From positions 3,844,001 to 3,908,000 of the forward strand of contig CP071499.1 in assembly GCA_017354895.1 (NCBI GenBank): a stretch of DNA of 64,000 nt, in the 5' to 3' direction. A program made the translations under genes and the position numbers. Numbering within the stretch: the stretch's first letter is position 1; every line of letters begins with the position of its first letter. The notes under the pieces were generated by a model. That model was not told where the DNA came from. It ran no database searches and worked only from the letters and a program-made list of their open reading frames with translations. This stretch comes from Podospora comata (lineage: Eukaryota; Ascomycota; Sordariomycetes; Sordariales; Podosporaceae). Below, piece by piece: positions 33,217 through 44,528 of this stretch.

Positions 33217-36200
33217 TCAATAACCTTGAATGGATGATGGTCTTGGTCAGAAGATGTAGTTTTGTTTGGATTCATTTATGTTATGTAGTCTTGGATTCAG
33301 AACGACGAGACTGTGAGAGTATAGTGTAAAATCACTTCAATGAATTGACGAAGCTCGGCGCAGTGGTTGAAATTCAGCCTTGCCATAAAAAGACATCATG
33401 GATTCTGTTTCCGGTACAACTGATTGCGAAGTGGTTCCTTGCATTGCTTGTTTCATTTGGCATGACTGTTCCGCACCCAAATCAAGATCTGCCACAGAGA
33501 GGATTGAGAACTATCACATCCGAGATTTACTATCCGGTCCGGAGCCCGTGGTGACGTCGCATAGAAGACAAGGCATGATACCTGTCCGCCCACAGCCTTG
33601 TATGTATATACAACACGAAACATGCACACGGCCCCGTCTAATTGTTTATTTGGCTGCCTAAAGCTTAGCTATCGCTTATGATATCCGGGACTAGTCACGC
33701 CTCTCCTTGTGCCATTAGACAGCTCTATTAATCCTTCATCCCAACTTTCAAAAGTCGGCCCCCACGGGGAAAGGGGAAAACGGTACTTGTGTTTCTGGAG
33801 CGTTGCACAATGCGGATGGATTGTCCCGAGGATCCCTCGGGAGCTTTTTAGATCTTGGTGACTCGAAGGTTTTATTTTTGTTGTGTTGCCATTGCATCAT
33901 AGGCTGCGTGCGTGGTAATGGATTCAAGGCAATTCATGAGAAAGGTTCTCCATTATGAAGGATGACTCGGTGTGCGGAAACCTTGCGCTTTGCAGAATGA
34001 TTGATATCAGTTGTTGATATACGGGCTGCATGGTTTAGTGAGACAAATACAAACCAGTCCTTTTTACTGTGACTCAGGCGAGGCCAGTGTTCAATGGGGA
34101 GATGGATTCCAATACCACCCACACAGGGACGTCCTCCGAAGCTAGGTCGACCCCACGGCCAGAAAGTAACGGCCCGGAACTTTCCTGGTGCATTGTAAGA
34201 TACCTGTAGATCGTAGACATATACTCTTTTTGCTGGTAGCAAAAGGAAGGTGGATGACAAAGCCAGGGCCGAGAGGAGGCTCGGTAAATGTCGTACGACA
34301 GCAAATAAAAAGATCAGACGAAAGATGAGGACGAAACAATGTTTTCACCTTATCACCTGCCAGTATTACTCGAGGTGGCGTTTAGGCCTGATTGTGAGGT
34401 TTGCATGCAGGTGGCCCGGAGGCTAGGAATCACGCACGACCGAGACCCGTGGCCGCCGACAACTGAAAGCCGAAAATACCAGGCCTCGAAATGCGGCGAT
34501 ACTGGATATGTGGAGTTGAGCGGCAAAGGGGTGGCCAAGGAGAAGGCCGAGATTAAGCTACTGCGGGATTCCCGGCAGGAGACACGTTTGTACAAGAGAC
34601 GACGATGTGCCGCAGTGGTGCTGGTAAAGCAACTAACGATTTATCAGCCTTGCATAGTCCTTTTGAAACAGGTACAGCCTTCTTCCCCAGATTGTTTTGA
34701 CATGACGGTCGTACAGCTCCTGGAATCTTACATGCATCCGGCCGAAGGACCGGAATGAGCTCTCGACATAGAGACTAGCAAAGAAGTGAAGGTGGAGAGT
34801 GGTTATTTTGAAGGATGATGATTTGGGGGCCGTTCTCTGAAGGCACTGACGTCATGGGCATGCGTGGCTGGATGCTCGCACTCGATGGGAACTTGTTGTT
34901 CAACACCGCCCGCCAAAGTCTATGTTTACTGGTGCAAGCAGACCTTTTGCTTTCTGGACATTTGATGACAGGAGCGGGCGGTGATGTCTCTCCCGATGGC
35001 CGGGTGATAGAGCTGCAGCTCATCTCTGGGTATGTGGCTGATGGTGTGTTTGACCCCGCCGGTAGTCGGCTGAGACAATGCTTCATTCGAAACATGGTAA
35101 GAGCACCGCATCGAAGGATGAAAGCATGGAAGCCAAACTGGCTTCGCCGCATCTCTACCGCTTCACCATTCTGAGCACCGTTCCACTCGGCTGGGAGAAA
35201 TGAAATCCGTTGTGTGTCGGGGAAGCTGGTCCGGGGCACAGCGGTGCATTCCAGCATGTTGGGTCAGGGGTTGATTGGCCGCCTTGCCAATTTGGGAGTG
35301 GCATCGCCAGCATCGACAACTAACACGGCACACCAGTGAACCAACGCCGGCGCTTCGAGGACGAGAGATGCTCCATGTTTTTTTGTTCTTGTTTTTGTTT
35401 TTGTTTTTGTGTAGGTGGCGTGTTCTTGGTGTTCGCTGCGTATTTTGATGAACATATTGCTCTCCAGGAGACCGGCACAACGGCCCAGGGCAAAAGATTC
35501 GGTATGTGGACAAAGTCGGCATTCGTGCAGGTCAGTCAGCCCGGAGATAACTGCTCTGTCTGGCACTACCTGCTCGCTTGTGCGGGACGGGTCCGAAAAA
35601 CAACGACCGGGCCGAGCAATCTGGTCCGGATCCGGGGGTCGCCCACGGAGGGGCCCCCCACCCCATTTTCTTCCATCGCCCGCCGTACCACCAACAAATC
35701 GCCCTCGGGGCTTTCATGGGGCCAAAAGCTGTTGGAGCTAATCTTCCATGATTATGAGGGTGACGGGGTTTGGCATGCGATAGGTGTTTGATACCGCCGG
35801 TGTTGATGCATGTTGATAGCTTGGCAAACCGTCCCAACGCCGGCTGTTCCCCCGCTACTCCCGAGTGGCGCTCTTGACGCCGCAAATATCAAGAATAGCT
35901 GAGCTCATGGGCAGCTCCGAAACCCTCGTACGAGAGAGTCGGCTTTCCCGGGCGAAGAATATGGAGATTGGTTTCGGAAATATCGATGACTTTATCTGAT
36001 GCATGCTGATGGCACATTTTCAGCCACTACCCGACTGTGCAAAACTTGACATGAGAAACGTGATGAATGGAGGTTGATTTGTGATCAATAGCAGTATCCG
36101 ATGTCATTGGAAACAACAGTTGTATTCCTAAGTCTAAGCCAGGATTTGTATCTCTAAACTATATAGAATAACAATGAACAGAATCAAAAGGCCTATGTTG

Positions 36201-36507
36201 AAGGAAAGTCGCGAATCGCCCATGCTGACATGGACGTGACAAAAATGTGGTATGATACATAGCTCTCCCTCGCGGGTCACTTCTGTATCGATGCAGTATC
36301 TATCTAAAGCCTCTAAATCTCCGTCTATCGTGTATAAGTGCTGATCATAAGAATACTCCGTGAAAGCCGTCTCGCCATGGAAATGCTGGTCATGTTGTAC
36401 AAGTTCGTTGCGTCCTGATAGATGGTCAGCAAGATACCTTGAGCTTGTCAATGACGGATTTCAATGTGTGTAGTCAACGTACCACAATCATACAAAGTTC
36501 CGTCCCT
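33217..36507. other. 3.3-kb intergenic region
   Basis: A poly-T and GTTTTT repeat lies near 35377-35412. A 139-codon frame at 34339-34758 has no recognisable domain, leader or splice context and is not called. No other feature was seen. Confidence 0.45.
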
Positions 36508-36705
36508 CTAGAAGTTGACAAACTCGTACAACCTCCTGCAGTCCTCACAGTCCTCATAGCTAATGACTTTGAAAACCTTGTCGCGGCGACTGTCGAACCG
36601 GCATTCACCGTATATGTAGCGAGTGTAGACGGTGCAGGAGTAAGCTTGCCTACGGACTTTGCTCCGGTGCTGGCACGCATAGACGGTTTCCTCCCAGTTG
36701 CACAT
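36508..36705 (-). CDS. Small Cys-rich protein of the fungal MC-x-W type
   Basis: A 65-residue frame starting MCNWEETVYACQHRSKVRRQ. Six Cys are spaced as C2, C10, C24, C35, C53 and C56. Many filamentous ascomycetes encode short proteins starting MCxxxxTxYxCxH with later Cys pairs, usually of unknown function and without a signal peptide. This resembles them. A TATA-like run about 190 bp upstream and a C/A-rich leader fit a transcribed gene. The His and Cys could bind zinc, which is inference. The start is the first ATG of the conserved pattern. Confidence 0.55.
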   Translation of the reverse strand: MCNWEETVYACQHRSKVRRQAYSCTVYTRYIYGECRFDSRRDKVFKVISYEDCEDCRRLYEFVNF

Positions 36706-39445
36706 GGTTGCTCGTGTCGTGAGTGACTGGGTATCTACTCCTGTCTCGAAAGTGTGTCGGTGGGGGATGAGGTGTCGATGTTGACGATGGCGCTGGCTCA
36801 ACGAGTTGAGTGGAGAGCCGAGTTGAGTAAAGAGGGATCTCGATGTGTGTGGTGATACTGGAACAAGTCTGAGAAAGTGATGTGGGCGTCTGATATATAT
36901 ATCTGGTTATGGAGATGCTGTCTTGCAATTCAAGGTAGACTGGCAGGCCCCGGTACGGTTCTCAACTGCTAGCAATACAGTGCTGCTCTTCAAGGAGAGA
37001 AATCGAACTACACGGTGGGAGTCGATTTGGCAAACAAATAAGGCGGATTGGTCACGGAAGAGGAGGCTAGACAGGTACAGGTCCACCCCTAGCACCGGGT
37101 GGTCATTGTCTAGACAAAGCCTCCCCGATTCACACATGGCGGCCGTGCCTCAGTGAAGAATGCCTTGGAAGCCAAACCAAGATTGGGACGTACCTGACTA
37201 CGGGCACACGAACTGGTGGTTGAAGACGTGGGATTTCGGCCAAGCACCCGGGCCGCTCGTGGCAGTGGTGGTACATACCACACTCATTTGGGAGCCCAAA
37301 GGACACTAAATCGGCAGTGACTGTGAGTGAGTGCATCTCAAATCCCTGTTAAAGTAGGGAAAGTACGGCTACCACCTCGCGGCGCAGTTCCTGGAGTGGG
37401 AGTGTGGCTTCGCCTCCTTAACAGAAGTCAGTTGGTTTTGATGTGGGAGTACGAGAAGTTTCATTGGTGCATTTAGTGCGTGGTTGGTTGGTGGCATTAA
37501 GCGCGACCTAGCAGGGGGGCCAAGTCTTCTTGAACTGACTGTGTGCTGTGCACTCAACCATGACACAAAGATATGCGCTGGATCCAAATTGACTACAATT
37601 ATGGAAAAATGGAGTGCAAGATCAAACATGAGACTCGAAACCTGAGGCAAAGCACATCCAGCGAGGCGGACATGTGTCTTGAGCAGGTGCTCATAAAAGT
37701 ATGGAGAGTATCAATGCGTGCCCATCGGCCGCTCGTCCTGTGACTCTGGGATTTTGAATTCTGATTCAGTGAACGTAAACCATCCAGTGGCCTGTTTCCA
37801 GAAGAACTGCATTCTGCGACGAAATGACGCCTGAGCCAATACAGAAGAATATCATTGAGTCAAAGTGGTAGGAACAATTGAAGCGAATCCACTGCACGAG
37901 GCCACCTTTTCAGCCCTATGATCGGCAGCACAGTGGTGATCATATCTGTGCCGTTAGATTGGTCAACATGCGTTCCATTAGATCGGTATCAAGCGTGCAG
38001 CCTACCGGATTGGTTTCCCTTGAATCTAACCACCGAGCATCCCGATCTGGGTTCACATGCTTCACTATTGGTGTTTTACGTCAAAGTTTGTGTCATGATC
38101 GGATCACTTCTGAACTTGGAAGCAAACAAGCAGGAGAACACTCGCCCATCTTCGGACTGTTAGTTCATGGCTTTCGAGTCCACCATCGTTTGCCCAACAG
38201 GATATGCATTCTCGTACGAGATTGGCTATGTCGACTACTTTTCACAATCTCCGAATCACATGTGGCGATCTTCATTCAAACCTGTGAGTTTGCACCATTC
38301 TCTACTGATGCCGTTGGCAGTCTTCCACTTTACATTGGCTCGCCAGCGTGTTTAGAACCCGTCATCGGATGTTTACCCCCTTTCTTTCCTGTTGGACCCG
38401 ACAGATCGGATCACAGGCAAGAGACGACCAGGCCTCCTGTTTGAATTTCTTTGTACGGATTCTGTCTGGCTTCTAGACGACAGGAGACTGACTCAGGGTA
38501 GGTATGGCCGCATGTTGGGCCTGCCAGCGGGCGAATCAGTCGGACGGAGAAGTGCGAATATCCAATCATTTCAGAGGCCTTACACCAACGACCAGAGGGC
38601 GGTGCGTGCGCGCTATGCCTATTGCAGCATCATATGTCTGGGGCTAGTTGCAAAACCTCCAAGAGGGCTCCAAAAACAAAACTGAAGGCATGTGAATGAG
38701 GACCATGAGAAATGATGAAGACGCATATCACACAGAGTGTAAAAGATGCCTTGTTGGTTGGAAAACTCACATGTCTTGCCTGGGCCTGGTTCGTGACTGG
38801 ACACATTGACTCGGTCGGCATTGTTGGTTGCGGAGGGCGGCCGCCAAGTCGGGACGGGCGATGCGCGGCCTGCGTCCTCACGGGATACGAACCGGTGATC
38901 ATCGCGGGGAATATTCACCGGGTGCGGAGTGGCTGGCGATCAAATGCAGGTCTGAAAGTTCACCTTCCCTATGCCGTGGGGAAAACTGAAGGGACCAAGT
39001 CACACATCAAGGCAGCTTCCCCTTTCTTGCCTGTTCTTGTGTGGCTACCTGGAGCAAGAAGCCAAAGTCAACACGGCATGACGTCTTGGAGCTATGACTT
39101 GACTTAGGTAATTCTCTAATCTAAGGGAGGTAGCCGATGTTTCTGCTGATTTGTGAGGTCATGGTGTTCTGCCCTGGGTGGCATCCCCTCACCAATTCTG
39201 GCTAAACCACAGAGCAGCATTTGCATATGCGATAGTCCTTTGATAATATCCAGCGCGGGGTGATCATAGGAGATATGTAGCATAGGTATTTAAGTCGGCA
39301 CGGCAGATAGTTCAAGTCGGTAAAGATGGCACTGCAGTGAACGGTTATAAATGCTCTTGTAGTAATGTAGCAACGGAAACGTCTACCCGCACGCATTCTC
39401 AAGTATGTGGTCAAAATCATGTACCTCCTCGTAAACAAAAAAATC
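36706..39445. other. 2.7-kb intergenic region between two genes
   Basis: It contains the leader and TATA-like run (36892-36902) of the Cys-rich gene and upstream DNA of the secreted DUF8021-like gene. No additional gene is supported. Confidence 0.45.
39346..39352 (+). promoter_or_regulatory. TATA-like element of the secreted DUF8021-like gene
   Basis: TATAAAT lies 94-100 bp before the ATG at 39446, at core-promoter distance. Confidence 0.35.
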
Positions 39446-40319
39446 ATGATTGCCTCTCGCCTTCTGTTGTCGCTTCTTCTCTCTCTTTCGGGTGTCTTGG
39501 GCCGTACGTTATTTTCATTGCCTGCCCAACCCCGTACCGAAATAGTTACTCACCGTTAACATCACACTCACAACAGAACGTTGCCAATGGTCCCATCTAC
39601 GTCAATCTTCCGACCGCTACTCGGAGCTTCAAACCAGCCCCCAGCATACCCCTCCACCATCTGACCCCCTCTTCTTCCCCGCCACGAGCCCATACCCATT
39701 CTACAACAACGCCATCCTCACCCCCCTCAACCAAACCATCCTCGCAACCACTCAAGTCCGCCCTTTACACACCCATTCCATCATCGACCAAGAGGGCTGC
39801 TCAAGCTACACCCGTCTAATCACCAACGACGCCATCTTGGCAGTGCAGATATTCTACGAATCCGCCATCAACACCGGGGGAGTGCCCCTCAGAGTTAAGG
39901 AGATTCACACTGTGTACTTCCTTGCTCCGGGGAACAGTACCGAAAAGATTCAGGCCAATGTGAAGAGAGAAACGTGGCCGAGTTTCAGCAGGTCGGATCA
40001 AGGTGCAAGATCGACCTTGAAGGGGGTATTTGATGCGTATTTGGATGCGAATGGCCCTGTCGCGTGGGCTGGCAGCTGTTCGATGCTTGATTCTGGAAAG
40101 GGTGGTGATCTCAGAGCTGGGCAGGGAGATCAGTGTGCGGAGCTGAGGCTGCAATTGAAAGAAGGCCAAAAGATAGAGCAGAGAATGTATGTGATTGACG
40201 AGTCTCTTGGCGCGGTGACTGTGTCGGGGGTGGTGGGGGGAAAGGTGGCAGGGTTTGAGGGGAGGGTCGTGAAGGGGAAGTTGGAGTATGTGCACCAGTT
40301 TGGTGACTACTGCTCCTGA
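39446..40319 (+). CDS. Secreted protein, DUF8021-like
   Basis: Two exons, 39446-39503 and 39577-40319, splice in frame to 266 residues. Exon 1 is almost exactly a signal peptide (MIASRLLLSLLLSLSGVLG), and the mature protein begins QRCQWSHLRQSSDRYSEL. Later comes HSIIDQEGCSSYTRLI, then VKEIHTVYFLAPGNSTEKI, then STLKGVFDAYLDANGPVAWA, and finally YVIDESLGAVTVSG and EYVHQFGDYCS. This order of blocks is what I recall of DUF8021, common in secreted fungal proteins with no known activity. That match needs a profile search. Cys residues suggest disulfides. The short, low-complexity exon 1 means a naive frame scan sees only the last 160 residues. Confidence 0.8.
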
Positions 40320-41167
40320 TTGCGTGAGAGCTTGACGGTTTTGGAGACAGTGTGTCAAGTAACTGCCTACGTACCAAGTATAAAACTGGGAAATTCAGGG
40401 ATTCAGGGGTTCAGAGGTCCGCGGGTGTGCTGGGGTGCAGAGGAGGTACCGAGACTCGTGAACAATTCAATGTCTCACATTGCCAGCCCGCTTAGTTTAC
40501 CAAGCAAAGTCTATAGACAAATTCGTCGGATGCTGGATAGGCATTACCAACAGTGTTGGTCGGAAGAGGGCGATAAGGGCCCGGAGTTGGTGGTGGACTG
40601 CTCGCTGAGAGAGGCATACACCACGGTGGGTGCCTCACGGCCCTATCTGCACGATTGTAATGGACGAAGGAATATACCTGGTACCTTACAGGACACGGTC
40701 AGATTCTGTCTCACGGGTGGGTCGTTCTATTACGTCTCTTTTAGAACTAACCGTTGATATCCGCTCCCTCCTGCACACCATCTCCGGCCTAACTGACCCT
40801 GGCTGCCAGCTGCATGATTTATGCGCGTCATCATCCCTATAAGGCTTGCCACGCGTCCAGCCGCTTCCAGTAATGCCATGCTTTTGCCTTCCTCACACCC
40901 GCAACACCCACATGTAAGCCCAACAAGTGCTGTTGGGTCGACCAATTTCCCCTTGATTGCTTGTGATCTGCGGCTGCGTGGTAGCTTCCTGTGGGGGCGG
41001 TTGGTCCCGCAAATCGACTTGAGATGACTGGTTTGGCTGTTGGCGATTTATAGACAAGGTACGTGCATTACGTAGCTATGTATCTAGGCGGTTGTTGAAG
41101 TGATGCTTTCCGTGGAAGGCTATTGAACGGAATCAGGTGTCGTTGGTGCGTCCCAACTAAGACTAGG
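40320..41167. other. Intergenic before the hAT-like relic
   Basis: About 850 bp. A 145-codon frame at 40320-40757 has no motifs and begins directly at the previous stop, so it is not called. Confidence 0.45.
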
Positions 41168-41175
41168 CATCTAGG

Positions 41176-42381
41176 CAGTGTATTCAATGAGCTAAGCTGA
41201 GCTAAGCAGGCCCTGGGCTCGCCTCGGCTTACTTGCTTTACCTCACTATTTAGCCAAGCGTTATTTACTACTTGCTTTAAATTATAATATTAGTAATCTT
41301 CTTAGAAAAAAACACTTTGGCCTGATTTGGTAAAATAAATATTAACTTTTTAATTACTTATAATAATTTAACAGTATGTAAAATAAATAAATAAAAAAGC
41401 CCTATAACTTAAAATCCTTCTAAAAGCACTTATAATGTTATAACTACTTTATTATATAAACCGTTTTTTATTTAATTTATACTATTAAAAGCTATATATA
41501 AATTTAATTTCATTAAATAAGCTTTTTTTTTCCGAAGATATTTATTAAAAAATAATAAATCTGCAATTATATTAAAAAACTATAAATGTTTACTGAAGGT
41601 TATGCTCTATATAGGCCTGTAAGCCCTGTATTCACAAATAATTACAGTCCTTGCAACAGCGAAAGACTTAATACCTAGGACCTAAGTCTATATATATATG
41701 AAGGAACTAGCTAGGTTGTAGATAGTTTCGCAGTATGCAATACAAGTCACAATCGTTGGTATCTTGACTATTGTGATTGAGACAAGCTATTGTTGTATAC
41801 TGTTTAGCTGTACCGAACCAGGATTGTTCAGAAGTGCCTTCGAATAGTATCCTTTTCAGAGGTTCTAGATAGAGGTTCGTCACAGAGGGCCTCACAGGGC
41901 CTCGCACACCACAACGGGTGACGCAACTAGTGAAATGGTGAGAACACACACAAAACAACCAGAACACCACAAATATACCCTCTACAGGTCCCTGAATGAA
42001 CACACCTGCGTGACAGTGACTCGCTCGCAGGCCGCACTTCACGCAGGACAATGAAAAGACACTATGGGCTCGCAGGCCACATAATAAGCACCAGATTGGC
42101 CTGATCAGAGGGCCAGAATTGCCTGCACGCGTGCAAGGCACAAAATATGAAGAAATAAAGGTCGATATCTTGTCTAAAATAGAATGTGAGAAGCAGACAG
42201 CTTATATACATGACCCCTGAACCCCCGAATCCTCCGAGAGCCCCAATTCCTCACTCATACCCTCAGGCCTGTGGCCGCACCCCAAACCATTAGCTTAGGC
42301 TAATATATAGAGGGCTCGGCTCAGCTCAGTTCACCATTAATTGAGCTTAGCTAAATTTAGCTCGCCTTATTATCTACACTG
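41176..42381. mobile_element. hAT-like DNA transposon relic with RIP-like decay, 1,206 bp
   Basis: The element begins CAGTGTA and ends TACACTG, a 7-bp perfect terminal inverted repeat that continues imperfectly. It is flanked by the identical 8-bp direct repeat CATCTAGG at 41168-41175 and 42382-42389. Eight-base target duplications with CAGTG-type ends are the hallmark of hAT elements. Subterminal AGCTAAG and GAGCTGAGC motifs recur in both ends, like transposase-binding sites. The first third is strongly AT-rich and TpA-rich, as RIP leaves it; from about 41640 to 42300 base composition is near normal. No transposase is recognisable, so it is a non-autonomous or gutted copy. Confidence 0.75.
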
Positions 42382-42389
42382 CATCTAGG

Positions 42390-43019
42390 TACCTAGCGAC
42401 ACTCACCATCGGATGGAACCGCAACACCACCTTGTTCTTTGTAAAATGTACGGTGGTTTGAGTGAAACTCATATAGGTAGATATGTGAGAAAAGTCAGTA
42501 ACTTGACCGGTCAAACTCGTGGATACCTATTTGCCTCTTTAAATCAACACGAAGCTTCCCGTCACTAACAACCTCTTAGCATTCACTTTCAGACAATGTG
42601 CCCCTTCTGTACATGTATTGACGTTCAGTGAAGCTGAGCTACTGTATCTGGATTTTGTATCATGATTCTACACTGTTTTAGAGAGCGGAATGCGATGGTG
42701 TCCACACAGATAAGAACTCATAGATCTACAACGAGAACAATGACGCGACATTTATCCTACATAAGCTGCCCGTGAGAGCTATAATCTAGGTACCTAAATA
42801 GACTTTTCTTGAGGACCTTGATGACCAGAAAAAGCGCCGTGACAGGAAGACATTGAAAATCTAGATGAAGTGAAAATCGCTCAAAATACCAGTCGCCCCA
42901 CGAAAAATAGAAAAAGAATAGGAAACAAGCGCAGAGAAGGATATTGAAAATCAATTAACCGTCGAGGGTCGAATCTTTTCTTTCCAGCCGTCTGGCCATG
43001 AGACGCGAACAGAAAAGTT
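42390..43019. other. Intergenic between the hAT relic and the MPGS gene
   Basis: About 630 bp of 3' flank of the mannosyl-3-phosphoglycerate synthase gene. Nothing was recognised. Confidence 0.45.
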
Positions 43020-44528
43020 TCACTCGCCCTGCTTCGAGGAGTCTGACAAGACCTCAGGTTCTTCCTCCGAGGAGGCAGAAGACCGTTGATCATCTTCTCC
43101 CCACGAATCGTGCTCCAAGGTTGACTGAGATGCCGGGCTATTCGTGCCTGAGCTGGCCCATGCTTGGTCTACCAATTCATAGAAACCAAGACCTCCATAT
43201 ACATGACCCGAACACGGCTCGCCAAGAACATCCCGGAACGAATCTAAATCGGCGTTATCGAGAGAGGGGTAGATGTTTGGACGTGGGAGCTCTTCTTGGC
43301 CCTGGATCGCGCCATTCTGTAAGGCAAATCTGTGCATATCCTTGCGAAGGGTGGCAAGAGTGGTGGTTCCAAGGCCTGAAACTGAGTCTACCCCAAGAAG
43401 GTGATGGTATAGAGCCCCCAGACCAGCTGCCCACATCTTGATAATATGCTCATCCCCCGTTTCACGATGCAGATGAGGATTTGCAGTCTTGATCTGGACA
43501 ATGCGGGTTGTCTGGGAAGCATTGGGCAGATTCGCGGATGGGATCTTGTTTCTCAGGAGCGGCTCAATGTACTGAAACGGCTCGATGGCATACCCGTTTG
43601 CCATCCTCATCTTCAGCGCCATCTCCATGGTCATGGCGTGCTCCCCAGCGTTACCCGTCGTGATTAACTCGTCCTGCTGTCCCGCTTTCGCAAACAGCCT
43701 GTTTAGAAACGAGTTGATGATGCGAGAACTTCGTCCTTGTTGGACGAACTCGATCCGACCAGTGCTCGCGCTGTATTTGGGCTTGCTAGCCCATGAGATG
43801 CGGACCATAACATCTTCGCGCTCTGTACCACTTTTGGCTGCAGAGCGTTGTGCTAAAGCAAACCCACCAGCGTACGCCTTGCAGTATTCTACCACGGAGC
43901 CCGGAATGCGATTATCGGCGTCGATGAAGCCAATGTATTGGTGGTGTGGGAAATAGGACTTGGCCATGGCAATGCCCAAATACATCCCCTCCCCTTTCCC
44001 GTTTCGTATTCTCCCGGAAGCTGTATCTAGGATCTCGGGGACTCCTGCTTCCTTAAACGCCATTGCGGCGCCGGGATATTGCTGGTGTACAAAACACCCC
44101 TCCCTACCCCAAGCACAGAATCCTGCCAGCATTCTTTCTTGAGCCTCCCAACCGTTCTCTCCGTGCTGGTGAGAACAGTTCGACACCAAGATCACCGCGC
44201 AGCGGCTCGGGATGCCTGCGATCACCCCCCTGATGACGTCGACCGGCTCATCTTTGCAAGGCACGACAATGACCAATTTTTCGAGGATCCGGTCTAGCTC
44301 GTCTGGAAATACGGCCACGGTACTTTCCGCATCGTGATCAGGATCCTGGTTGTGTTGGGGCCGCCTTTGTGACTGATGCCCCGTCCTACCCAAACCGGAC
44401 AGTTCCGATGCGCCATAGAGGCGGTTGTCCCTGTTGGTTGGTCGCGGCTCCAGTTCGACCACCTCCATCTGGGGCATAATGCACAGCGGGCCGAACGGCC
44501 GACTCCCGAGTGGTAGGGTGTAGCGCAT
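43020..44528 (-). CDS. Mannosyl-3-phosphoglycerate synthase (GT55 family)
   Basis: A single exon of 502 residues from an ATG at 44528. The N-terminal 85 residues are a less ordered lead. The GT-A core follows: IVVPCKDEP (about 87-95), ILVSNCSHQH (about 113-122), IRNGKGEGMYLGIAMAKSYF (174-193), and the metal- and nucleotide-binding DADN near residues 203-206 in GFIDADNRIPGSVVEYCKAY. MVRISWASKPK and TTGNAGEHAMTMEMAL are further signature blocks. Known reaction: GDP-mannose plus 3-phosphoglycerate to mannosyl-3-phosphoglycerate, the first step to the compatible solute mannosylglycerate. The C-terminal 60 residues are Ser/Glu-rich and disordered. No phosphatase gene is in the window. A TATA-like TATATATA lies 310-320 bp upstream. 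Confidence 0.9.
   Translation of the reverse strand: MRYTLPLGSRPFGPLCIMPQMEVVELEPRPTNRDNRLYGASELSGLGRTGHQSQRRPQHNQDPDHDAESTVAVFPDELDRILEKLVIVVPCKDEPVDVIRGVIAGIPSRCAVILVSNCSHQHGENGWEAQERMLAGFCAWGREGCFVHQQYPGAAMAFKEAGVPEILDTASGRIRNGKGEGMYLGIAMAKSYFPHHQYIGFIDADNRIPGSVVEYCKAYAGGFALAQRSAAKSGTEREDVMVRISWASKPKYSASTGRIEFVQQGRSSRIINSFLNRLFAKAGQQDELITTGNAGEHAMTMEMALKMRMANGYAIEPFQYIEPLLRNKIPSANLPNASQTTRIVQIKTANPHLHRETGDEHIIKMWAAGLGALYHHLLGVDSVSGLGTTTLATLRKDMHRFALQNGAIQGQEELPRPNIYPSLDNADLDSFRDVLGEPCSGHVYGGLGFYELVDQAWASSGTNSPASQSTLEHDSWGEDDQRSSASSEEEPEVLSDSSKQGE

Noticed and set aside
34339-34758. 139-codon plus-strand frame
   Set aside because: No recognisable domain or promoter context, and the amino-acid mix looks random.
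40320-40757. 145-codon frame directly after the DUF8021-like gene
   Set aside because: It begins right at the previous stop and has no motif; most likely 3' flank.
41707-42141. 144-codon minus-strand frame inside the hAT relic as a transposase
   Set aside because: No hAT dimerisation region or catalytic-type motif is visible. It is Cys/His/Gly-rich and looks like chance coding within the island.
41640-42300. Solo LTR nested in the hAT relic
   Set aside because: Composition and a TATA-like core fit loosely, but I found no TG...CA ends with a short direct repeat, so no LTR is claimed.
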